Part shown: positions 1 through 8,204 of the stretch, piece by piece | How positions within the stretch are numbered: position 1 is the stretch's first letter | How the letters are laid out: every line of letters starts with the position of its first letter | Notes under the pieces: generated by a model | The model's input: only the letters and a program-made list of their open reading frames with translations | The model's database searches: none | What the model was told of the DNA's origin: nothing | Program-made: the position numbers and the translations under genes | Assembly (NCBI RefSeq): GCF_000773975.1 | Contig: NZ_JRUQ01000057.1 | Location: forward strand, 1-59,526 | Origin: Erwinia typographi | Lineage (GTDB): Bacteria; Pseudomonadota; Gammaproteobacteria; Enterobacterales; Enterobacteriaceae | Reading direction: 5' to 3' | DNA length: 59,526 nucleotides

Positions 1-1
1 G

Positions 2-214
2 ATTCAGGGGGCCAGTCTAGATACGTCTCCCGCCCCTTACAACGTCGCTGACATCTCAGCCGACCGGGAAAGTATCAACACCGTTAAAGTTGAACAAACT
101 GCCAGGGTGATCTGCAATAAGGGTCATACTCCTTTAGCGATAAAACGAGGCGCAACCCACTCGCATAAAGGAATATGGTTATTCTGTATACGGTTCCTTA
201 ATCACCGGGCATGA
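2..214 (+). CDS. Possible 3' end of an unrecognised gene cut by the window edge
   Basis: The second forward frame is open from the window edge for 70 codons and stops with TGA at 212-214. The peptide carries one cysteine early in the stretch VICNKGHTP and a second near its end. I do not recognise a family. It could be the C-terminal part of a surface or fimbrial-type protein, a decayed gene, or a chance open frame in AT-rich DNA. The sequence to the left of the window would decide this. Confidence 0.2.
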   Translation: MQGASLDTSPAPYNVADISADRESINTVKVEQTARVICNKGHTPLAIKRGATHSHKGIWLFCIRFLNHRA

Positions 215-530
215 TGCTGGTTTCAATCTTATAAGCATCGATTTAATAAAGACTTAATCAAGTCTCAGCACATCATGAGCACGCACATAATAGTAACGGC
301 TCTTACTAAGTCCCTCTGATTAATTAAAATTAGAAACTCAGCTCGTCATTGCCGGGTGAGGTCTGATTATCCACGTCAAACATTATTCGTCAACCTAAAT
401 AACCCATAGTAGAACCACGGTCACTCGCGATAAATTTAAACAAATTTAAGATAAAGATGCCGCCGCGCCCTACTCTTCCCTCATGGTATCTTATTGTTAT
501 TGAAGAAGTATGGCTATAATATGCGCCAGC

Positions 531-565
531 AATCTTAATTTATTGTTTTCCAAAAAATTAAGATT
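531..565. repeat. Inverted repeat, 11-bp arms
   Basis: AATCTTAATTT at 531-541 is the exact reverse complement of AAATTAAGATT at 555-565, with a 13-base loop. The stem is AT-rich and no long T run follows, so it is not a classic Rho-independent terminator. It could be an operator or a weak transcript end. Confidence 0.5.
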
Positions 566-694
566 ACGTATCCAAAAACGAAACCAATAATTTTTTTTCG
601 TTTAGGAAGCATTAAAAAACGCGTAATAATATATTCTTTAAGAACAGTTCTCATCTTAGAGATAAGATTACACTTTTAAGCGATAAATTATTTT

Positions 695-705
695 TTCTGA
701 CTAGT
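695..705 (+). repeat. Copy 1 of the TTCTGACTAGT motif
   Basis: TTCTGACTAGT lies about 190 bases upstream of the dsbA-like start. The same 11-mer occurs at 18005-18015 and, on the other strand, at 4706-4716, all in gene-free DNA. The tetramer CTAG is generally rare in enterobacterial genomes, so three copies may reflect a shared regulator site; function is unproven. Confidence 0.4.
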
Positions 706-896
706 ACTATAGAAAATTACGTTTACACCAGGTACATTCCAGTCATTGACGCAATCCAGATATCTTGCTGTAAAAATTATGTTCCTTAACGTTATTATTG
801 TAGGCATACGCGCCAGGTTACTGAACGGGATATCACCCCAGCCGGGATTCGCTTAACGGTATGGATAATCTGTTCTTGCTCATACAATCAGGTAAA

Positions 897-1511
897 ATGA
901 ACATGTTAAATAAGATCTGTCTTTTCTTTTCAATTTTAATAATCCCGATGCTTACTGCTAATGCCTCACCTGCTTACAGCCTGTTGGATAAACCGGTTGC
1001 CGCAGCGCCTGCGGTTGTTGAGTTTTTTTCCTTTTATTGCCCCCCCTGCTATCAGCTGGTAGAAAACTATCCGGTCAGCAAACGTCTGAACCAGCTGCTT
1101 CCTGATGGCGTAACGGTCAAGAAATACCACGTTAGCGCTATGGGTAAAATGGGCAGTGCGCTGTCGGAGGCGTGGGCAATCGCCTCGGTGATGGGAATTG
1201 CGGAGGATATTGAAAAACCGCTTTATATCGCCGTTCAGCAACGTCATGCCATCAACAGTGTTGACGATATCAAAACCCTTTTCTCCACGGCCGGTATTAC
1301 TCCAGAGCAGTATGAAAGTGCCCGTCACAGCGTTATCGTTAAGGCAATGGTTGAACAGCAGGAGAGTATGGCAGAGAACTTTTCGCTACAAGGCACGCCA
1401 ACCTTCTACGTCAACGGGCGTTATAAGATCAACAACGGCGCCTTCCAGGCCGCCACGCCGGAACAGTACGTAGAAACGTTCGCTCAGCAAGTGATAAAAT
1501 TACTTCATTAA
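897..1511 (+). CDS. DsbA-like periplasmic thiol:disulfide oxidoreductase
   Basis: This is a thioredoxin-fold enzyme predicted to oxidise cysteine pairs of exported proteins in the periplasm. From the ATG at 897 it has 204 residues, close to the ~208 of DsbA. The first ~22 residues form a signal peptide (MNMLNKICLFFSILIIPMLT then an ANA site). The active site is CPPC at about residues 48-51, inside FFSFYCPPCYQL, where housekeeping DsbA has CPHC. The cis-proline loop appears as GTPTFYVNG. An upstream ATG at 861 would add 12 residues before the signal peptide and is less likely; an ATG at 903 is also possible. The gene sits upstream of secreted cysteine-rich proteins, which suggests it serves as their dedicated folding factor. 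It resembles a DsbA paralogue such as SrgA rather than the housekeeping gene. The family call is firm; the dedicated role is inference. Confidence 0.88.
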   Translation: MNMLNKICLFFSILIIPMLTANASPAYSLLDKPVAAAPAVVEFFSFYCPPCYQLVENYPVSKRLNQLLPDGVTVKKYHVSAMGKMGSALSEAWAIASVMGIAEDIEKPLYIAVQQRHAINSVDDIKTLFSTAGITPEQYESARHSVIVKAMVEQQESMAENFSLQGTPTFYVNGRYKINNGAFQAATPEQYVETFAQQVIKLLH

Positions 1512-1971
1512 ATCCCCCTTAAATTGCCTCGCCTGCGCCTCCTGTGATTTTTTGGCCCCGGTAATCAACTGCACCGAAAAAGTTGGACGCTCAACTGACT
1601 AAGGTGCAGTTTTTTATGAGCGGTACTACGTTTTTACCTGAGCGTCGGCTTCAGTGAATACGCCTTACCTCACTTCTACCCTGACAATGACATCGACTCA
1701 TCATCTTTCGCTTTCTTAAATTCACAATATATAAATCGCTATAACCAAACTCATCTTGCTTTCCATTTATGAAAAGATAATTTTAAGAAAAAAAAGTTGT
1801 GCAGCGTCCAAAATTTACTATAGGGTTCAGTCATGTCGATACCTGACATTGTCGCCACCTGTAATTCATTGCGGTATCTTTTTTATTGCAATGTAAAGTG
1901 AAGGCTATTGACATAATTTTCACACGGAATTTCGATTTACTAAAAATACGTAATAAAAAGGTTTTTATACG
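1512..1971. other. Intergenic region between dsbA-like and halovibrin-like genes
   Basis: No gene is seen. It holds the stem-loop with T run at 1569-1615, then AT-rich DNA. An exact TTGACA lies at 1908-1913 upstream of the halovibrin-like gene, but no good -10 box sits at 16-18 bases from it, so the promoter call is weak. From 1568 the sequence resembles the end of an IS3-family (IS150-like) element followed by a 13-codon open frame starting ATGAGCGGT, so a small transposon scar is possible. Confidence 0.4.
1569..1615 (+). terminator. Stem-loop followed by six T; terminator or IS-end remnant
   Basis: CTGCACC (1569-1575) pairs with GGTGCAG (1603-1609), with an inner AGTTG/CAACT pair, and TTTTTT follows directly. 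It lies 58 bases after the dsbA-like stop, a good place for a Rho-independent terminator. The motif CTGCACCGAAAAAGTTGGAC also resembles IS150-group IS3-family ends, so the structure may come from an old insertion. Confidence 0.5.
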
Positions 1972-2985
1972 ATGAGGAAATATTACCTCCTTCTTTCTCC
2001 CTTCCTTTTGGGATTATGGAGCACGGCCTCTATATCAAACGAGTATGATATCAGCGATCTCGATGTACCTACGGTCAATGCTTTATCCGCCTCCAGGATG
2101 AGCGGAAAGGATATCGCGGCGCGTCTCGCGCAAAACTACAATAACATTGTCGCAGACTGTGGGGCAGGAAAACCCGCTTACCTGTGTTCAGGCATTACAT
2201 TAAGAGGAACCAGCCCCGCACTTGACCGCTTTGCGCTCGATCCCAGCCCTTCGTCGGTAAAATCTGGAGGCGTATCCTTCTCCTATTTGAGAAAGGATAC
2301 GGCTTTCTGGAGGCTGGCATATCATTATCAGAATGGATACATCCTTTATAACAAGCAGGCGTTACCAGACGAGGTAACTTATAATCTACAGAATTTATGT
2401 TACTTCCCAGAAGATGGTGGAACCGATGTCAGATCGGATGCCGGGTGTGGTGCAACCCCAGATTTTCCTGATATAAGTGGCCCTTGTCAGGCCCAGGGAG
2501 TCACGACGGCAGAACAATGGATAGCGCATTTTAATATTGCCCCCGCCGGTTCAAATAAATGGCATCATCAATGCGGATTTGATATCCGCGAAACCGGTCA
2601 ATATGACAGCGCGGCCAGTTTCTATCAGGGACTGCTCACGCGCAATATATTGCATAAAGGCGGTCTGGTTGAACAAAATGAAATAAGGATTGCAAGTTGG
2701 GATACGAAAGAACCAGGTTACCCTGAGAAGTTTCCCGTCCAGGCGTTCTTTTATATCTATACCGGCGAGGATTCCGCGAAAATAACGGGCTCAGTGGTAA
2801 AAGGCATTGATGGCGCACGCTACGATCAGTTCTTATTTTATCAGAGAACAAAGATCTGGGTACCAGTGATCCGAATCACCTTACCTCAGAACAAACCGGA
2901 AGAGGCAAAGTTCCAGTTTATAGAGTCAGAGCAGCGCGTTCCTGTACACCTAAATCTGGCGCCCATTATGTATTTACTGCAATAA
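1972..2985 (+). CDS. Halovibrin (HvnA)-like secreted protein, copy 1
   Basis: This 337-residue protein has an N-terminal signal peptide (about 1-22) and a mature part with six cysteines at 63, 72, 143, 159, 172 and 201. From memory it fits the halovibrin HvnA family, whose Vibrio fischeri members are secreted NAD+-glycohydrolases first described as ADP-ribosyltransferases. Matching features are YNN..ADCG....AYLCSGITLRGT, DPSPSS..SGGVSFSYLRKD, LCYFPEDGGTD..S..GCG, PVQAFFYI and YDQ..FYQRT..WVPVIRITLP. All six cysteines fall at nearly the same places in the second copy at 9701-10720, so three disulfides are likely, consistent with the DsbA-like gene just upstream. Two small secreted proteins follow on the same strand. 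Catalytic residues cannot be assigned from the sequence alone. The secreted nature is clear; the enzymatic activity is inferred from the family. Confidence 0.7.
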   Translation: MRKYYLLLSPFLLGLWSTASISNEYDISDLDVPTVNALSASRMSGKDIAARLAQNYNNIVADCGAGKPAYLCSGITLRGTSPALDRFALDPSPSSVKSGGVSFSYLRKDTAFWRLAYHYQNGYILYNKQALPDEVTYNLQNLCYFPEDGGTDVRSDAGCGATPDFPDISGPCQAQGVTTAEQWIAHFNIAPAGSNKWHHQCGFDIRETGQYDSAASFYQGLLTRNILHKGGLVEQNEIRIASWDTKEPGYPEKFPVQAFFYIYTGEDSAKITGSVVKGIDGARYDQFLFYQRTKIWVPVIRITLPQNKPEEAKFQFIESEQRVPVHLNLAPIMYLLQ

Positions 2986-3085
2986 TCTTTTTTAACGTTG
3001 GTCGAATCAATTTCTATTAAAAAACATTCTTAATTTAATTACCCACCAGGTTTAAAACCAGACACAGACTCAGGGAATTTATCGC

Positions 3086-3433
3086 ATGTTTAAAAAAAAT
3101 CTTATCGTTTTATCACTCATGGCACTCCTCCTGCCTTCAGCTTATGCTGATACAATGTCAGACTATAAGTGTCTAAATTACCCAGGTGAACGGGACGCAT
3201 TTACCCTGAAAAAAGTGGGTCTGGGGGTGTCGACAAGCGGTTCGGACTCGAATTTTATTACTTTCTGCTGGGGCACAAATCCTGATAGCTGGTGTTATGC
3301 CAGTGAGAATAAAATCGACACGGCGGCGGGAAAAGCCGACTATGCGACCTTGCTGTCGGCGCTGACAACGGGAAGAAAAATAGGTTTCTATTGCGAACCA
3401 GGGGGCTATGCAAAGAACATTCATATTCAGTAA
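3086..3433 (+). CDS. Small secreted cysteine-rich protein, copy 1
   Basis: This 115-residue protein has a clear signal peptide (MFKKNLIVLSLMALLLPSAYA, cut near residue 21-22). Its mature domain of ~93 residues has four cysteines at 29, 61, 70 and 103. It is a close relative of the next gene: both share VGLGV, a paired-cysteine segment ending CYAS, AGKADYA.LL.ALT.G and FYCE.GGYAKNIHI. I know no function for it. Size, secretion, disulfides and position behind a halovibrin-like gene recall small binding subunits of AB-type toxins, but an inhibitor or independent effector is equally possible. It starts 100 bases after the halovibrin-like stop and may share its transcript. Confidence 0.75.
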   Translation: MFKKNLIVLSLMALLLPSAYADTMSDYKCLNYPGERDAFTLKKVGLGVSTSGSDSNFITFCWGTNPDSWCYASENKIDTAAGKADYATLLSALTTGRKIGFYCEPGGYAKNIHIQ

Positions 3434-3527
3434 TCGTGTATGGCTGATATTTTAAAAATTAAAACTGAAATTTTAAACCAAATATTTATTTTATAAAAAC
3501 ATTTTTCTATACTGGAATTATTTTTAT

Positions 3528-3881
3528 ATGAAAAAAAGCATCATTCCCTTTTTCCTTGCTGCAATAGTTGCAGGCACAACATCTTTTGTCGCCTCTGCCA
3601 CAACCGTTCAAAATTACAAATGCACTGATAGTAAATGGAATAAGGGCCCAATGAAGGTGGTATCGGTAGGGCTTGGGGTTACCGATGGAGCGGCAGATTG
3701 GGACTCAATCGTTTTTTGTACGTCGGGTTCAGTTGGATGTTATGCCAGCAGCAATTACATAAATAGTGATGCAGGTAAAGCAGATTATGCCGGACTGTTA
3801 ACTGCGCTAACGTTAGGATTAAACGTCAGCTTTTATTGCGAATCGGGTGGATATGCCAAAAACATCCATATACTGAGATAA
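3528..3881 (+). CDS. Small secreted cysteine-rich protein, copy 2
   Basis: This is a 117-residue tandem paralogue of the preceding gene, with a signal peptide (MKKSIIPFFLAAIVAGTTSF then VASA) and four cysteines at 32, 64, 71 and 104. The C-terminal third is nearly identical to that of copy 1, while the region around residues 30-60 differs more. This pattern suggests gene duplication with divergence on one face, as seen in proteins that bind different partners. It lies 94 bases downstream on the same strand and is followed by a strong stem-loop at 3912-3939 that probably ends the unit. Function unknown. Confidence 0.75.
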   Translation: MKKSIIPFFLAAIVAGTTSFVASATTVQNYKCTDSKWNKGPMKVVSVGLGVTDGAADWDSIVFCTSGSVGCYASSNYINSDAGKADYAGLLTALTLGLNVSFYCESGGYAKNIHILR

Positions 3882-3911
3882 TTTATTTTATCATATCTGA
3901 TATAACGACAG

Positions 3912-3939
3912 GGAAATAACCTTCATTAAGGTTATTTCC
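3912..3939. terminator. Strong 12-bp stem-loop at the end of the secreted-protein unit
   Basis: GGAAATAACCTT (3912-3923) and AAGGTTATTTCC (3928-3939) form a perfect stem with a CATT loop. It lies 30 bases after the second small secreted protein gene and downstream of the converging lipoprotein gene. There is no U tract on either side, so it may end or stabilise transcripts from both directions. Confidence 0.55.
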
Positions 3940-4054
3940 TGACGATATCTCTGCCGATATCACTCCGTAGCTGCCGATCCTCCGACCTTCCCTGCCAGGG
4001 TTTCACCGTCCGCCAGCGGCGTTCATCAGCGCCGCATTTTTTCGCACGCTTAGA

Positions 4055-4441
4055 TCAAATAAACGCAGAGGCCAAACCGGTGGCAAGCGCGACGGTCAAA
4101 ATGACCCCGATAGCTATAGCTCCACCTCCAATGGCAGCCCCCGTTTTCACGGTGGAAATGTCCTTTTTCTCCAGCATGGCGATTTGAGATAAAGGGAGCG
4201 TTGCATTTTTGCCCACAATTTCCTGCGCGGTGATTTTTTCTATTGCCAGCTCACCCTTTCTGCCATCCTTCAGCCGATACTTAATTTTATCGCCGACATA
4301 GAGTGGTGGCTCGGTGAGAAAATAGTGGCTATGTAAAGTGGGTTCCTGCTCAACCTTAACTTTTTTATACGACGAGCAGCCGCTTAAAACCATAACGGCG
4401 ACCATTAATAGCGTCATTGCTGATTTCATTAAATTTCTCAC
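4055..4441 (-). CDS. Small predicted lipoprotein with C-terminal hydrophobic segment
   Basis: This 128-residue protein has a lipoprotein signal ending in the lipobox LSGC (cysteine ~22) followed by SSY, so the mature protein should be acylated. The middle part (GDKIKYRLKDGRKGELAIEKI...VGKNATLPLSQIAMLEKKD) looks like a small beta-rich domain. The last ~28 residues are a glycine- and alanine-rich membrane-like segment. I recognise it only as one of a class of uncharacterised lipoproteins. The longest frame starts with GTG at 4441; an ATG at 4429 would give MKSAMTLLMV, an equally good signal start. It converges on the secreted-protein genes. Confidence 0.7.
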   Translation of the reverse strand: MRNLMKSAMTLLMVAVMVLSGCSSYKKVKVEQEPTLHSHYFLTEPPLYVGDKIKYRLKDGRKGELAIEKITAQEIVGKNATLPLSQIAMLEKKDISTVKTGAAIGGGAIAIGVILTVALATGLASAFI

Positions 4442-4833
4442 GGATAGATCTCCATCATTGATGATGTTATCGCTGGCCGGTAACGTGCCATATAAATTTA
4501 AGGAAGCTAACCGATTAATTGTGCTGAATACTAATTCTTAGAATTTAAACAACGCGTAAACAGCACTTTTTTCCAGCGGTACTCAGGCGGCGGGGTGCAG
4601 CATCCCGGCTGAATAATATCGCGACCGATAACCAGGTGAGACTAAAATAAACAATATTTTCAGCAGGTTATAAAGCTTAAAAAACACCGCAATCGACGCA
4701 TTAAGACTAGTCAGAATCTCTTTCACCATCATGTTTAGCTGGCCATCCGCCACGCCATGTCGTTTTAAAGAGGTTTGATTCGCACTGAGGGGATCAACCG
4801 TTAAGGCTGAAAAAGGCGGACGGCTGCTGCAAG
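4442..4833. other. Intergenic region between lipoprotein and hybrid kinase genes
   Basis: No gene is supported. The only notable element is the TTCTGACTAGT motif on the minus strand at 4706-4716. The promoter of the lipoprotein gene should lie in the first ~100 bases, and the end of the kinase transcript in the last ~100, but no clear boxes or terminator hairpin were seen. Confidence 0.4.
4706..4716 (-). repeat. Copy 2 of the TTCTGACTAGT motif
   Basis: ACTAGTCAGAA on the + strand is TTCTGACTAGT on the minus strand, identical to the copies at 695-705 and 18005-18015. It lies in gene-free DNA between the lipoprotein and the kinase operon end. Confidence 0.4.
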
Positions 4834-7566
4834 CTAATCTTTACTCATCCGTTGCAGGGTATTTTTACGCTCTTGCTCGATCAAAACCCTGAAACGGGAA
4901 GTTAACGCATTAAGCTGTAGCCGGGATAACCTTAATGCAGGCGCGTTACCGGTCTGTAAGGCTGTTTCCATCTGCTGAACCTGAGTTATGCCGGGCTGAA
5001 ACCCGGCTAAGGCGAAGCTTCCCTTTTGTCGGTGCAAAACCTGAGCAAGGATTTCACGCTCTGCCATACCGGCCCGTGCTATCTGTTGACCATCATGCTC
5101 ACAGCTACGCTGCAGCTCATCCAGCACCGCCATAATCATCTGCGGCTGCTGGCCCGTCATGGCCTTAATTTCCGCCATCTGAAGTCGTACCTGCTGCTGT
5201 TCGCTAAACAGCCTGCGTAAATCCTGCAACGCCAGGGGTTTAATCAGTACCGCATCCATACCGGCTTCAAGACAGCGCCGCTGTTCATCATTAAAGGCAT
5301 TTGCCGTGCAGCCAATAATAACCTGATAATGTTCTCCCTGTTTCTCGCCTTCCCGGACGGCCTTCGCCAGCTGATAGCCGTTTACCACGGGCATTTGACA
5401 ATCAGTTAAAACAAAGTCGAAAGATTGCGCTTGCAGTAACCGTTGCGCTTTTCTACCTTCATTGCAGGTAATAACCTGATGTCCCAACGTTTCCAGCTGA
5501 AGTTTCATCACCAGCAGATTTGCCGGCTGATCGTCCACAACCAGCACCCGAAGCGATTCCCCTGGCATCTCTGCGGCTGAACATTCGCTGGTGATGAGGG
5601 GCTCTGCTGCGCTGTCCAGTCGCAAACAAAAGGAGAAGCAGGCACCTTTGCCCACAGCGGATTCTATTTCTAATGCGCTATCCATCAACCTGAGCAGTTG
5701 GGTACAAATCGGCAGGCCTAAGCCGGTACTCGCCGGCGCCGCAGGGTCTAACTGAATGTAAGGTTGCAGAATTTTTTGCTGTTGATCTGCGGCAATACCC
5801 ACGCCGCTGTCTTCGACCCGAAAGACCAGCGTGTCTTTCCCCTCTGTTGCCGGGCTTACCGTCACCTGGAGGCTGATGTTCCCGCATTCGGTGTATTTGA
5901 TCGCATTGCTCAGGAGGTTGTTGAGAATTTGCGTCAATTTGGCGCCGTCGACGCTATAGGTATGCTGCCACACGGATTCAATATCGCTATCCAGCCGCAG
6001 CCCTTTCTGTTCAGCGAGGATAGTATAGGTTTCGATAATCTGCGTGAGTAAGGGATAGAGCGCGCAGCTTTGCAACTGTAACTGCATTTCTCCGGCTTCA
6101 ATTTTAGAGATATCCAGCACATCGCCGACGATTTGCAGCAACTGACGGGATGCGGTGTAAGCCACATTCAGAGTTGAGTCTGACGCGGTATGCTTGCGTC
6201 CCTCCAGCTCAAGAATCCCCAAAATTGCATTCATAGGCGAGCGTATTTCATGACTCATTCGGGCCAGAAAATCACTCTTTTCCCGGCTGGCAGAGGTGGC
6301 CTGCTGCAATGCACCCGCCAGCTCACGCTCCAGACGCTTGCGCTCGCTGATATCGTACCAGCCAAGCAGGACGCCCTGAGGGACAAGCCGGCTGTCGCTA
6401 TATGCAACCAGCCACTGCGCAATCTCTTTTTCCTGCCCCTGAATGACGATGGTGCGGTCGGAAAACTGTGGATGGAGGGTACTAATCGCCGTCACCCATT
6501 CCTGATGGTTTATTGCCGGGGAAATGGGGCTGTGCGCCATCAAATTTTCTAAGCGGCTTCCGACAATCTCGTCGGTCGTCAGTTGCAAAGCGCTTAAAAG
6601 CGCCTGATTACAATGGGTAATTTCGCCGAGAGGGTTAGATACCAGAAGCGGCGTGGGGACGCTGTTTAATAGCGTTTGCCAGTAGGTTAACGCTTCACGC
6701 AGCCCGCGCTCAGCGCGACGGCGACGCAGTATCTCCGAGAGTAAAAAGGCAACCAGAAACAGCGACAGTATACAGCTGACCACCACCAGGATATCGAACA
6801 GTTCGTCCGTGGCGCCCGCTTCAGGGTGCCCGTCGTCCAGCGCCGAGCTCAACAGCCAGCGGGTCACCACCGATGCGGCCAATCCGGGCGGCAAAGAAGC
6901 GATAACCTGATTAACCTGCTTCAGCAACGCTTCGTTACCCGGCGCCAGCCACAGCCTCTGAACGCTGCTTATCCCCGGCAACAGCTCGCTGGCTAGCTGG
7001 TCAGGATACAAATTATGCACCAGCATGTCCGCCAGCGCGGCGTCGCTGACAATTCCATCCGCCGCGCCGGCGTTCAGCAGTTCTAACGCCTCGCCGAGCG
7101 TTTGTTTTTCCTCAATCACCACCCCGGGCCATGCAAGGGTTAAGGCCCGGCGAACCGGACTGCTTCGCAACACCAATATACGCCGCTGGTTCAAATTAAC
7201 CGGAGGCGACTGTCGTAAGGGCAGATGATTATTTCGCGTGATAAGCGCCCAGTGCTGGAGCAGTAAAGGATTGGAGATCAATACCCCGGCAGGCGGCGCG
7301 GTGAGCGGCGGAGGCAATACCATCGAAATTTTACCGTCATAGAGCATCTGGGTCAGCTGTGCCGTGCTGTCGGCTGGCTGCAATGAAAAATGCAGGGAGC
7401 CGTGGACTTCGAGGGTGCTTAACAGCTCAGGCAATGCGCCGCCAGGCTGCTGCAATACGTTAAAGTCACTGTACGGCAATTTATCATCAAGCAGACCGAC
7501 GGTGATGTCATCCGCCGCTGACGCCCACGCCGGAAGTAATAAAGCGAATAACAGCAATAACTTCAT
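4834..7566 (-). CDS. BvgS/EvgS-like hybrid sensor histidine kinase
   Basis: This 910-residue phosphorelay kinase should sense a signal in the periplasm or membrane and pass phosphate to the adjacent regulator. In order: signal peptide 1-18; one periplasmic solute-binding-like domain ~20-240 (BvgS and EvgS usually have two); transmembrane helix ~258-278; PAS ~296-406; HisKA with SHEIRSP, phospho-His about H439; HATPase with NNLLSNAIKY and DSGVGI...TGLGL; receiver ~672-780 with VVDDQ, phospho-Asp about D722 (LTDCQMP) and K776; C-terminal Hpt domain with LHRQKG, about H845. The longest open frame begins at 7608, inside the upstream regulator gene. I choose the ATG at 7566 because it begins the signal peptide MKLLLLFALLLPAWASA and lies 4 bases after the regulator stop. 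It is the last gene of a MASE1-regulator-kinase operon. Confidence 0.9.
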   Translation of the reverse strand: MKLLLLFALLLPAWASAADDITVGLLDDKLPYSDFNVLQQPGGALPELLSTLEVHGSLHFSLQPADSTAQLTQMLYDGKISMVLPPPLTAPPAGVLISNPLLLQHWALITRNNHLPLRQSPPVNLNQRRILVLRSSPVRRALTLAWPGVVIEEKQTLGEALELLNAGAADGIVSDAALADMLVHNLYPDQLASELLPGISSVQRLWLAPGNEALLKQVNQVIASLPPGLAASVVTRWLLSSALDDGHPEAGATDELFDILVVVSCILSLFLVAFLLSEILRRRRAERGLREALTYWQTLLNSVPTPLLVSNPLGEITHCNQALLSALQLTTDEIVGSRLENLMAHSPISPAINHQEWVTAISTLHPQFSDRTIVIQGQEKEIAQWLVAYSDSRLVPQGVLLGWYDISERKRLERELAGALQQATSASREKSDFLARMSHEIRSPMNAILGILELEGRKHTASDSTLNVAYTASRQLLQIVGDVLDISKIEAGEMQLQLQSCALYPLLTQIIETYTILAEQKGLRLDSDIESVWQHTYSVDGAKLTQILNNLLSNAIKYTECGNISLQVTVSPATEGKDTLVFRVEDSGVGIAADQQQKILQPYIQLDPAAPASTGLGLPICTQLLRLMDSALEIESAVGKGACFSFCLRLDSAAEPLITSECSAAEMPGESLRVLVVDDQPANLLVMKLQLETLGHQVITCNEGRKAQRLLQAQSFDFVLTDCQMPVVNGYQLAKAVREGEKQGEHYQVIIGCTANAFNDEQRRCLEAGMDAVLIKPLALQDLRRLFSEQQQVRLQMAEIKAMTGQQPQMIMAVLDELQRSCEHDGQQIARAGMAEREILAQVLHRQKGSFALAGFQPGITQVQQMETALQTGNAPALRLSRLQLNALTSRFRVLIEQERKNTLQRMSKD

Positions 7567-7570
7567 GCCG

Positions 7571-8179
7571 TTATAAGCCAACATTTCTGAGATATTCAAA
7601 AAGTTCAAGGTCTGAACTGACGCCGATTTTATTCATCGCGCTTTTTTTCTGCGCGCTGATGGTCTGTTTCGTCCGGCTGAGCATGGCGGCAATGCTGTTA
7701 ACGCTATGCCCCTGAAAAAGCAGCCGTACCACCTCAAGCTCGCGTGGGCTCATCAGCGATTTTTTCTGCGTTGTTGTTTCCGGGAGAGCGGCGTCACGCC
7801 CCTGAAATAAGCTTTGCAGGCAGTGAGTAAGCTCAGTCGCCAGGCTCTGCTTATTAATGACCGCATAAACACCCGCCGCTAAAATAGAATTCACCAGCCC
7901 CTGATTAGATAACACCGAGATGACAACGATCGGCAATGAGGGGTATTTACGCCGTAAGGTTGAAATCAGCCGCAAACCGTCAGATTGTTTCTCGCCGGGC
8001 ATATTGAAATCCGTCAGCAAAACGTCAGGCGTTTGCTTTTCAAGGATCTTCAGCAGTTGATCCACATTCTGTGCTTCTCCGGTGATGGTATAGCTCTCGC
8101 TCAACGTGGAGGAAATTAGCGCCCGCAGGCCCATCAGAAACACCGGATGATCGTCAGCAATAAGGATCTTTTTAAACAC
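7571..8179 (-). CDS. RcsB/BvgA-like response regulator (NarL/FixJ type)
   Basis: This 202-residue regulator has an N-terminal receiver domain with acidic pocket ADDHP, phospho-acceptor D57 in LLTDFNMPG and a lysine in VINKQS. The C-terminal LuxR-type helix-turn-helix starts at MSPRELEVVRLLFQGHS. The recognition part TISAQKKSAMNKIGVSSDLELFEYL is strikingly like RcsB (TISSQKKSAMMKLGVENDIALLNYL), so its DNA site may resemble an Rcs-type box. It lies between the MASE1-PAS gene (25 bases upstream) and the kinase (4 bases downstream), so it is surely the kinase partner. Its targets are unknown; the secreted-protein genes on both sides are obvious candidates. Confidence 0.9.
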   Translation of the reverse strand: MFKKILIADDHPVFLMGLRALISSTLSESYTITGEAQNVDQLLKILEKQTPDVLLTDFNMPGEKQSDGLRLISTLRRKYPSLPIVVISVLSNQGLVNSILAAGVYAVINKQSLATELTHCLQSLFQGRDAALPETTTQKKSLMSPRELEVVRLLFQGHSVNSIAAMLSRTKQTISAQKKSAMNKIGVSSDLELFEYLRNVGL

Positions 8180-8204
8180 GGAGCGGCCTCAAAAATGTAA
8201 TAAG

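Larger units (their letters stand above)
215..896. other. AT-rich intergenic region upstream of the dsbA-like gene
   Basis: No convincing gene is seen. The stretch is strongly AT-rich with several long A or T runs. It contains an 11-base inverted repeat at 531-565 and one copy of an 11-base motif shared with two other intergenic regions of the window (695-705), both listed separately. It probably holds the promoter of the dsbA-like gene, but I cannot point to convincing -35 and -10 boxes. Confidence 0.5.

Noticed and set aside
1569..1660. A complete insertion sequence
   Set aside because: Only a short end-like sequence and a 13-codon frame are seen. There is no transposase and no second end, so at most it is a scar.
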